From positions 1,235,986 to 1,257,072 of the forward strand of contig BFEA01000066.1 of assembly GCA_003427395.1 (NCBI GenBank): 21,087 nt of DNA. Direction: 5' to 3'. The stretch is from Chara braunii. Taxonomy: Eukaryota; Streptophyta; Charophyceae; Charales; Characeae. Below, piece by piece: positions 1 to 6,843 of the stretch. Made by a program: the position numbers and the translations under genes. The notes below the pieces were generated by a model. It did not search any database and was not told the origin of the DNA. It saw only the letters and a program-made list of their open reading frames with translations. Within the stretch, counting starts at the first letter, position 1. Every line of letters starts with the position of its first letter.

Positions 1-16
1 CCCCCCCCATGGCATG

Positions 17-54
17 TGACTAACCTCCCCCCCCCTCACCTGTTACATTGCCAG
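17..54 (+). promoter_or_regulatory. Splice-acceptor-like site (branch point, C-tract, CAG)
   Basis: A CTAAC branch-point-like motif (about 19-24) is followed by a C-rich pyrimidine tract and a CCAG at 51-54. Together these have the arrangement of a eukaryotic 3' splice site. The open frame that follows (55-264) would then be a terminal exon. No upstream exon is visible because the window starts here, so this rests on motif layout only. Confidence 0.35.
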
Positions 55-264
55 GGAACGAAGGGGAAGGAACTTAGTCCTCACTTGGTGGAAAGCGAGG
101 GCAAGGGAAGGGCAGTCGGTCCCTTGTGCCACCAAGAAGGGAAGGATACGGAACTATTGAGAGCAATTGCGAAAGCGGAAAGGAGTGTTGATTTTGGACG
201 AGGTCAGTTTGACTCAACCATCTTCCCCGACTGCATGACTAAGGTGAAGGCATGGCTTGCTTGA
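55..264 (+). CDS. Possible terminal exon or orphan ORF, unrecognised
   Basis: An open frame runs to a TGA at 262-264 and encodes about 70 residues after the acceptor-like CAG. It is hydrophilic and charged, with the segment LLRAIAKAERSVDFGRG near the middle. An in-frame ATG exists upstream (16), but the acceptor-like site makes a spliced entry at 55 at least as likely. I do not recognise a family. A purine-rich stretch and a possible LTR edge follow within 70 bp, so this may be the last ORF of another retroelement whose body lies left of the window, in the position where the main element carries its 3' accessory ORF. It could equally be chance open sequence. Confidence 0.25.
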   Translation, partial: GTKGKELSPHLVESEGKGRAVGPLCHQEGKDTELLRAIAKAERSVDFGRGQFDSTIFPDCMTKVKAWLA

Positions 265-313
265 GTGAAGGGAAAGTTGACCAAAGGATCACCAGAGGCA
301 AAAGGAACTTAGG

Positions 314-348
314 CTTGAGGGAGGGGCGATGTGTTGACCCCAATGGGG
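314..348 (+). other. Possible polypurine tract and LTR start
   Basis: A purine-rich run (GAGGGAGGGGCGA, about 317-329) is followed at 332 by TGTTGACCCC and a short inverted repeat CCCCAATGGGG (338-348). A polypurine tract followed by TG is how a 3' LTR begins. No second copy of this edge was found elsewhere in the window and no CA end was located, so the call is weak. Confidence 0.2.
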
Positions 349-2177
349 ATTGTACCTGACTTTTGCTTTGTGTGGTCTTGCGCAGGTGAGTAGCCTAGCC
401 TAGGGTGGTCTGAGCGGGACTGCGTCCGCCGGATGCGGGCGGGAATAGGGAAAGCGACGAGGGAAGGACTTAGACCTCGCTTAAACTATGAATGCAGGAT
501 GGGTTGGATGGTCGGATGCTTGAATGAGTGGTAGACGCCGGGATGGGGCTTGTGTGATGACTGAATGCAATGGTTCTCTTGAATGCAATGCAAGCCCGGA
601 AGGACTAAGGGCAGTCGTGGATAGGTGAATGCAATGTTGGTGGCTCAAGCAAAAAAAAATATAGCGGCTAGGGGTCCGGGCGATGCCACCCCACCCCAAG
701 GATGTCGTAAGGGCTGCCTTGAGCCACTAGACTTAATGAAAAGGTGCGTGGCCCAATGGATGACGCTTGGCCTGCGCATGAAAAGAAGACAAACCTTCAA
801 TAAACTCCCTGGACTGCTTGAGTATTGAAAGGAGCAATTGCCTGGCCAGACTTTATCGAATCAAGAAAACGTCACGAGTGGCCAAAGAGCTACCATCTTG
901 ACGCGAGAGCGGAACTACATCCCCCAATGTAAAGCCCTCTCGCAAAAGGCCCATCCCCATCCATCTCAAAGCACTAGGTGGGGGTGCCCCTGGGACAAAC
1001 GACCCGCGCCCTGAGCGTGAGCGTGGGCAGGTCGAGCCAAATGGGACCCGCAGTGGGGTCGACCGAGGCTCGAAAGTCCTTCAGGGTATGGCCCCTACAA
1101 AAATGATGGAGGTGCAGGGTACGGGTTTAACTGACCCTGACGATCTCGAAGGGGGCGCCCGATGCATGACCGCGTACATAACCGAAGAGAAGGAATGAGG
1201 ACTTGTGTATGCTTTATCCTTTGAGAGAATCAGATTTGAGGGTGGCTGGGCGCATGGCAAGGCCAGGCCTGGAGGAAGAACATGCATGCTTGCACTTTCT
1301 GATCAGCCATCTCCTTTGGAGATGACTCTAGTCCTCCTTCCCTTAGACTGATGTTCGTCAGGCCGAGGAAGCCTTGCTCAAGCCGCAGGTCGACCCTTCC
1401 TCTTCGTATGAAAGAAGGGCTCCGGTTACCTGGCACGCGGTTGGGATTTCGGGCCAGTCCGGGTTCCAATGAAAATCCCGCGGCAGAGTGATCCGACCGA
1501 CCTGGGTGCTTCTCTTCTCCTCTTCGGAGCCCAGTGGGCTCCGTGCACCGCACTTAAATGCTTGAAGGAACCTCATATGAACATGAACGGTAACCGAGAA
1601 AGAACAATCCTGCCCTATGAACGGACACACAGGCAAAGATAAGGAAATGAAGGGAGTTGCTAGACTCCAAGGAAAACTAGCTCCCCTTTGAAGATGCTCA
1701 CGAAAAGGAACCGGGCACTATGTATGGAAGATAGGGGTGAGTGGCACGCACTGTCCTAAGTGAAAACCTGTGAGCAATGGGTAGGAAGCGCTGGGTGCAC
1801 CTGGGGAAAGGCACTTGTGTTATGTGTGTCCCATTTGGGACTTGTGATTGCATGATTGGGATTTTGAGCGTCCTGCCATTCGGAAGGAAAGGATTGGTTT
1901 GCGCCGGCCGGTGTGGGATGCGAACTGATCGTCCTCTATGAAGTTCACCGGGTTCCGTGTGTGGGGGTCGGGCCACCGGACTGTCAGGCAAAGGTTGGTC
2001 TCGTCGGCTGATTAGTAGCATTCTCACCCGAGCGGTCCGAGCATGGCTCGATGATCTTGCCCATGTGGGGTGTGAAACGTCTTCAGGCGGGGCGACTGCT
2101 TGTCGGCAGACGGCAGGGGGACCACTGCATATGGGGCAAGGAAGGAGCCTCGGAGGCGATTAAAAACTTCTCGTAGC
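349..2177. other. No gene recognised; degraded repeat-like sequence
   Basis: Several short open frames occur on both strands here, but none shows a motif, conserved block or compositional signal that I can support. A CAG|GTGAGT splice-donor-like string lies at 383-391, and GAATGCAATG occurs three times (563-572, 581-590, 627-636). The stretch could be LTR, leader or remnant of the element upstream of its first accessory ORF. Confidence 0.4.
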
Positions 2178-2551
2178 ATGGCTTGGAAAAAGATGATTCT
2201 TGTCGGACCGATGGAAGTGAATGCCTGGACGGCCGGCTCCAATGGCCTTACCGAGATGTGCGGGGTGATTCCCGAGATTAACGGTGGGTACACGAGTGGC
2301 AAGTCGGGATGGGGTATTCTGGGTAAGGAGGAAAGGGCGAATGCCTTGCCGAGACCTGGGTACCGCGCTCGCGACGGTTGAGCTGTGCTTGAGGTATGGG
2401 GTAAAACCCTGCCGATAGTAACAGTGGAGATACCATTTCCGAGGAAGAGGTCGGTGAGGAGATGACCGACCTGTGTGCGACGTTTGCCCGAGTTTTGCTT
2501 TTTGTGCCTACCTCTGTGAAGTTGCCTAATGAATGTTGGAAGGGGAACTAA
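2178..2551 (+). pseudogene. Copy Z: possible fifth, heavily decayed paralogue of the 5' accessory ORF
   Basis: The frame begins ATGGCTTGG at 2178, the same ATGGC start context used by copies A, B and C, and follows a TTCTCGTAG acceptor-like string. It is open to a TGA at 2379-2381. Its segment SGWGILGKE lines up with NGWREFGVR in copy C and LGWHMLGTK in copy D. In another frame further on, an RV...KLPNE segment ending at a TAA (2549-2551) resembles RVAMVGSFELPSE in copy C. The middle cannot be aligned by eye. The position, immediately upstream of copy A and on the same strand, supports membership of the array, but similarity is marginal and the C-terminal GPF-G motif of the family is absent. 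Confidence 0.35.
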
Positions 2552-2790
2552 GCTTCTAGTCTATTCTCGACCCCTGCCTAAGTCTACACGAGTGAGAGAA
2601 CATGAGGAAGAGGCTGGACAGGAGTCGGAAGAAAGTGGAACTACCTGGAAAATGAATAAGGGAGGTTAGGGAGACCCGGATGAGGGGTCTGAAAACAACC
2701 CTCATCTAGAAAAAGGAAAGCAAACCATCTGACCATGAATGGCCGTGTGGTGCTCTCATGTGAAAAACAAGACAGGCGCCGGGAAACAAG

Positions 2791-3599
2791 ATGGCGCGAT
2801 GGTTGTCGCCTCATGTCTACTCTAGTGGTCCGGAAATGCCTATAGAAGTAAGGGATGGGGTATCTGTTGTTCTCCCGGAAGAAGGGACCTGGACCGACCT
2901 AGAACCAGCCTATGAAACCGTGATGCTGGACAAGAAGAACGCGTTCCTCTGGATAAAGACAATCTGGACCAAGGTCAGCCTGACAAGACTCTCACCCAGC
3001 CAGATGGACCTAGAATTCCGGGGAACGGTGGAGGCCCGAGGGTGGATCTACCTGTCTCAAGAAATGGAAAACGCAATGGTAGTGGGACTTGTATTGGGCA
3101 CGGCACCAGATCAGCTGTTTAGGCAAGCGGAACGAGAAGTGGTGTGGGCTGCATGTCAGCGGGCAGAAATGGAGATGGAGAGGATGGAGGTGCGAGTGGA
3201 ACTCGGGGACCGGAAAAATATGAGACGCCCCCTTAGGACAATGAGATGCGCGCTACCCCCATTCCTAGTGGATGCAGTCCTTGGAACCAGGGGTAGATTG
3301 GAGCGGATATGTCGGTCGATGACGTGCCTGAGGTTGTACCAAGGTGCTAGGCAGGACTTTTCAACTATCGGTGGAGGCGGGGCCGTTCGAAGGAAACTGG
3401 GCGGAAGAATTGGCTGAGGTGTTAAACCTCCTCAGCGCGGACGAAATCTTTGTTCCCAGCCCGGTGCATTGGCAGATAGTTTACCGAAACGTGGCAGCAG
3501 GGGAAAGCTTCCTGGAAGGGGTGAAAGAGGTTCCTAGACGAGGAGGAGGATTTCAGTGATGAGGAGGACGGGGACGAGATAGAGGATTGGGACTTCTGA
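2791..3599 (+). pseudogene. Copy A: 5' accessory ORF, frameshifted, with acidic tail
   Basis: Starts ATGGCG at 2791, 15 bp after a GACAG acceptor-like site, with A at -3 and G at +4. The first frame is open for 208 codons. Family blocks seen in order are a VSVVLP strand-like segment, GWIYLSQEM, a LGTAPDQLF helix, RVELGD and LPPFLVDAV. After about 3345 the homology continues in the next frame (VEAGPFEGNW, then EVLNLL), and near 3520 it moves again to a frame that ends in a very acidic tail (EEEDFSDEEDGDEIEDWDF) at TGA 3597-3599. So this is a roughly 260-270-residue protein broken by two small indels. Function unknown. There is no signal peptide or membrane helix. It lies 52 bp before copy B on the same strand. 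Confidence 0.7.
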
Positions 3600-3651
3600 G
3601 GGGGGCTTACCTGGGGAAAACAGGTTGTCGGCTATGTGCAGGTAGGGAACG

Positions 3652-4398
3652 ATGGCTCGGGAACTCGAATTGTGGGATTGCACATGGGAACCAAGACGAA
3701 CCGGAAGGGGAGTAGAGATGTCAATACCGCCGAGTAATGAATGGAAAGGGACCACATGTGATTGGTGGGGGTATGAGATTGTGTCGGAACTATCGTACCT
3801 TTGGATAGAGCGTATCTGAAATCCGTTGAGGGAAGAGGAAGGATGGGAGGGGATTGCGTAAGGAAGGGTGGAATCAGCTGGACGATTGTTCTCTCGGAAC
3901 AGGGCTGACACCTGTTCTGCACGACGCTCGCTGCAGGGCAGAACCCGATGTGGCTTTTAGGGGACGCTGAGGCAAGGGCTCGACAGGCGGGGGAAAGTTT
4001 TTGCTAATAAAGGTTGGGATACGGTCAGCAGTAGAGTCGTGATGGGAGGATGGAAGGAATTTAAACCACCCGACGCCCGAATCAAGACCTGGGTACCCGA
4101 ATTCGTGGCAGACTGGTTTGGGGGTTTTAATCATGTAACAAAGGTAGCTGACACGATGGAGCGAATACATGTGAATTGCACTTGGCTGGCAGGAGAATTC
4201 TATAGGACATCCTTGAAATACGGACCCTTCCACGGCGATAGAGCCCGGGAGGTCCTCATCATTTTGGACATCGAAAGGAATGACCGGCAGGAGGTGGCCC
4301 CGGAAACCAGGGAGGCCAGAATCCGCCGTGAGGTAGCAGCAACGCCTTGCTATGTGGATGATGTGTTCAAACTGCTCGAAGTACTGTGGTCCGACTAA
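3652..4398 (+). pseudogene. Copy B: 5' accessory ORF with in-frame stops
   Basis: Starts ATGGCTCGG (MARELELWD) at 3652, 10 bp after TATGTGCAG. It aligns with the N terminus of copy C (MAR..., then GVEMSIPPSNEW against GIEVSLPTTREGW). TGA at 3817-3819 falls where copies A, C and D have Trp. TAA (3859-3861) and TAG (3958-3960) follow in the same frame. A middle block (LAAGQNPMWLLGDAEARARQ) is readable only in another frame, which implies two compensating indels. From 4039 the original frame is open again for 119 codons with RVVMGGWKEFKPP, WVPEFVADWFGG, YGPFHGDRA and EVLIIL, ending in CYVDDVFKLLEVLWSD and a stop. Total span matches copy C. Unknown function, clearly inactivated. Confidence 0.7.
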
Positions 4399-4519
4399 GA
4401 GCAGAGAAGCTGCGGAGCCAGACAAATACGACAAAATTGCTAAGAATAGGGAATGGGATGTCTGGCCATTGTAGGGTTCAGCCCGGATCGCGAGCCGGGA
4501 GATCAAAGGCGAGCGCGCG

Positions 4520-5293
4520 ATGGCACGAAGAAGGACGTTCCTTGAGGAGCGCCCCTTGGGCATTGAACCGCCTAGGGAAGTACCGGGTGGGATAGAGGTT
4601 AGCCTGCCGACAACACGCGAGGGATGGCTCCAGGTGGCGGATTGGGTCAGGATCGAGCTTGCAAAAAATATTGTTTATTTGGTGATGAAAGTTGAGTGGT
4701 GTGCGGCTGAGAATGGGGAATGGAACCTGGTCCCATGGGGGCACGTGCGGGCAGAGGGGCGGTTGTATGTGTCAGAAAATGGGTGGAGGGAGTTCGGAGT
4801 TCGGCTGGCATCCGGAGAAGACCCGTTGAGCATGTTTGAGGGGGCATGGCAATTAGCATGGCGAACGGGATTTGAGTTCGCAGATCCGGGGGTTGACGAT
4901 GTAACGGCAGACCTTAGGGTAGCCATGGTCGGGAGTTTCGAATTGCCTAGTGAAAATGTACGAATGAGGCTGCCGCCCTTCCTGCTGGAAAAACTGGGCG
5001 GTCTGGAACTTGTTGGACAAGTGGTAGCCGACCTCGCAAGCCTGACATATNAAGAAGCGGNGGTACATNGAGAATACTACCAGGCCTTCTTAGAAATGGG
5101 ACCGTTTAGCGGAGAGCAGAAGTACGAGGTGCTGCGCATCCTGCGTGCTGTGTTTAGTACCAGGCCAAGGGTTCCAGTCGTGGGAAGTGAGGTCCTGTGG
5201 GGTGTCGTTCGGCGGGAAATAAACCATGGGATGGCATACGTAGATGATNTGTACCGATTGTATGAGCAGATGGAGGAGGGAACAGGTCGNTAA
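4520..5293 (+). CDS. Copy C: intact member of the tandem 5' accessory ORF family, function unknown
   Basis: The only uninterrupted copy: 257 codons from ATGGCA (4520) to TAA (5291-5293), with five undetermined bases. Blocks shared with its neighbours are GGIEVSLP (residues 23-30), GRLYVSENGW (80-89), LASGEDPL (96-103), RVAMVGSFELP (123-133), LPPFLLEKLGG (141-151), GPFSGE (184-189), EVLRIL (193-198) and YVDD (230-233). The YVDD is not in a polymerase context and should not be read as a reverse transcriptase motif. Predicted soluble and mixed alpha/beta, with no signal peptide, membrane segment or zinc motif. A TAG acceptor-like site lies 46 bp upstream. It lies between copies B and D on the element's coding strand. 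I do not recognise the family; a capsid-, movement- or silencing-suppressor-like role would be pure speculation. Confidence 0.75.
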   Translation: MARRRTFLEERPLGIEPPREVPGGIEVSLPTTREGWLQVADWVRIELAKNIVYLVMKVEWCAAENGEWNLVPWGHVRAEGRLYVSENGWREFGVRLASGEDPLSMFEGAWQLAWRTGFEFADPGVDDVTADLRVAMVGSFELPSENVRMRLPPFLLEKLGGLELVGQVVADLASLTYXEAXVHXEYYQAFLEMGPFSGEQKYEVLRILRAVFSTRPRVPVVGSEVLWGVVRREINHGMAYVDDXYRLYEQMEEGTGX

Positions 5294-5408
5294 TAGGGCC
5301 NAAGAGAGGGGAAAGAAATAGAAGGGGAAAAGAAGCACCAGGCTAGGGATCGGGGAGTTGTTCGGGTGGAAAATTGAAGACCAAGGGGAATAAGTAAATT
5401 TGCGTGCT

Positions 5409-5528
5409 GTTTAAAATTGTGCAGGGGACTTCTAAGTCGGAAATGGCAATGAGACGCGCCCGGATGCCGCGCGACCCATGCACCCGCGACCACCCACGGA
5501 AAACGGAGGTGGATGGGAGGTGTCGCTC
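5409..5528 (+). repeat. 120-bp direct repeat, left copy (assembly duplication)
   Basis: Identical base for base to 5567-5686, the two being separated only by the adaptor junction at 5529-5566. Contains the D-copy acceptor-like GTGCAG and the ATGGCA start (5443). Best read as an artificial duplication made when a circularised short fragment was read through its junction, not as a biological repeat. Confidence 0.9.
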
Positions 5529-5566
5529 CTGTCTCTTATACACATCTAGATGTGTATAAGAGACAG
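5529..5566. other. Nextera mate-pair junction adaptor left in the assembly
   Basis: CTGTCTCTTATACACATCT (5529-5547) is followed immediately by its reverse complement (5548-5566). This is two Tn5 19-bp mosaic ends back to back, which is the known Nextera mate-pair circularisation junction. On the minus strand it translates to the well-known contaminant peptide SYTHLDVYKRQ. It is a library artefact and not part of the genome. Confidence 0.97.
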
Positions 5567-5686
5567 GTTTAAAATTGTGCAGGGGACTTCTAAGTCGGAA
5601 ATGGCAATGAGACGCGCCCGGATGCCGCGCGACCCATGCACCCGCGACCACCCACGGAAAACGGAGGTGGATGGGAGGTGTCGCTC
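5567..5686 (+). repeat. 120-bp direct repeat, right copy (continuous with copy D)
   Basis: Second instance of 5409-5528. This instance runs on without a break into the body of copy D, so it provides the genuine 5' end of that ORF (acceptor-like CAG at 5580-5582, ATG at 5601). Removing 5409-5566 would leave one copy. Confidence 0.9.
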
Positions 5687-6384
5687 CTAGCAGGCTACGC
5701 GATTCAAGGATTGGATGCCGAATGGAGAGCCGTGACCCTGGGAAGAGGACAGGCGTTCATGATGATGGAATGTTTGTGGGATGGTATGAGGATTAACAGG
5801 GGCCCGAGAGACGACCTGTATACGAATCTTCGGGTGACGGGGACTGTATACCTGCCAGAGCTCGGATGGCATATGTTGGGAACGAAATTGGCACTAGGGC
5901 ATGGGTTGTTGCCAATCTTCCAAAGGGCTACTAGGGTACTAAACCGGGTAGGCCAGGAAGTGCGAGGGAGAAGAAATGTGGGGTTAAGGACTCGGGTGGA
6001 GGTAGGAGGTTGGCGAGAGTTTAAGGCCCCAAGGACCGGGCTGAGGTGCCGAGTACCTCGCTTCATGGTAGACCTGGTATTCGGCAACCTCAAGAGGGCA
6101 AGGGAGTTGGTGGACTCGACCCTGGTCTGGATCCACCTCTTCCGACCACAAACAACGAGCATGTTCTACGATGTGTCGGTCAGACATGGGCCGTTCTGCG
6201 GGAATCAGCTTGGGAGCTACTCGAATTACTCGAGATTCTGATATTCGGATTGCCCCACCTGTCATTTGAAGAATATGAGCCAATAATTATCAGGGAAATA
6301 GACATGTGGGAAAATTACCTTGCGGGGGTGGCGGACTTGTTCGAGGAACCGGATGAGCAGGGCAGGCCTGAGGGACCGGCATGA
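5601..6384 (+). pseudogene. Copy D: 5' accessory ORF, frameshifted
   Basis: Starts ATGGCAATG (MAMRRAR) at 5601, 18 bp after TTGTGCAG. The starting frame meets a TAG near 5688, and homology moves to the neighbouring frame at about GGWEVSLL, which matches GGIEVSLP of copy C. Blocks then follow in order: VTGTVYLPELGW, LALGHGLLPIF, RVEVGGWREFKAP, RVPRFMVDLVFG and RHGPFCGN. Near 6205 a second shift moves to a frame reading WELLELLEIL and ending YLAGVADLFEEPDEQ..., stop at 6382-6384. The N-terminal region overlaps the assembly artefact, so the first frameshift might be an assembly error, although both 120-bp copies agree. Function unknown. It is the last array member before gag. Confidence 0.7.
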
Positions 6385-6487
6385 GAAAAACGTGTCAGGG
6401 AGAAGTAGGGAAATAAAGAATGGGTACTAAGATAAGTAGGCAGCCATCAGCAAAAGAGAGGCAGTGGTTGGAGTTCCGACCGACCCA

Positions 6488-6721
6488 ATGATGCAGCAGG
6501 GAGGAACTAGGAAGACCACCCGCTCCAAAGATTCTGGGGCGCCTGGATGTCGATAAGCTGAAAAGGCCATCCCCGATAGGAAAGCCACTGGGCTCAGGTA
6601 CCGCCCTAAGAATCAAAGCGCGACAGTAACGAAACGCCAAAGCGGCGGCGGCAAGGCTCCGGTAGAAGAAAACATAAAGGACGCCCCGGGAGAGAAAAGT
6701 CAGAAGAGTCGTACTGATTAA
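6488..6721 (+). pseudogene. Small basic reading frame between copy D and gag, one internal stop
   Basis: A frame beginning MMQQGGTRKTTRSKD at 6488 reads for 77 codons to TAA (6719-6721) with a single internal TAA at 6554-6556. It is rich in Lys, Arg, Ser and Gly and looks disordered, similar in texture to the N-terminal part of gag. It could be a remnant of an older gag 5' end, a sixth small ORF, or chance. An AATAAA string lies at about 6411, just after copy D. No family recognised. Confidence 0.3.
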
Positions 6722-6803
6722 TGTAAGACACAAAAATATGGGAATAGGCGGGTTTTAGGGACGGGACTAGGGCAGTTATGAACAATCGGCCGCCTTTTCG
6801 CAA

Positions 6804-6830
6804 TTTTTTTTTTTTTTTTTCCATGTGCAG
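6804..6830 (+). promoter_or_regulatory. T17 tract and splice-acceptor-like CAG before gag
   Basis: Seventeen consecutive T (6804-6820), then CCATGTGCAG ending at 6830, 13 bp before the gag ATG (6844). A polypyrimidine tract plus CAG on a strand that is otherwise strongly purine-rich is a good match to a 3' splice site. The string ATGTGCAG is also found just before copy B, and TTGTGCAG before copy D. Confidence 0.5.
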
Positions 6831-6843
6831 GCTAGGTAAAGAC

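Noticed and set aside
3874-4563. 229-codon minus-strand frame opposite copy B
   Set aside because: It is the antisense of an array member with clear homology to its neighbours on the + strand, and no independent motif was seen.
5230-5260. YVDD in copy C as a reverse transcriptase active site
   Set aside because: It lies at the C terminus of the accessory protein with no other RT motif, and the equivalent position in copy D is not YVDD. The real RT site is YIDD at 10768-10779.
5343-5651. Minus-strand frame containing SYTHLDVYKRQ
   Set aside because: It is produced by the adaptor junction and the artificial 120-bp duplication.
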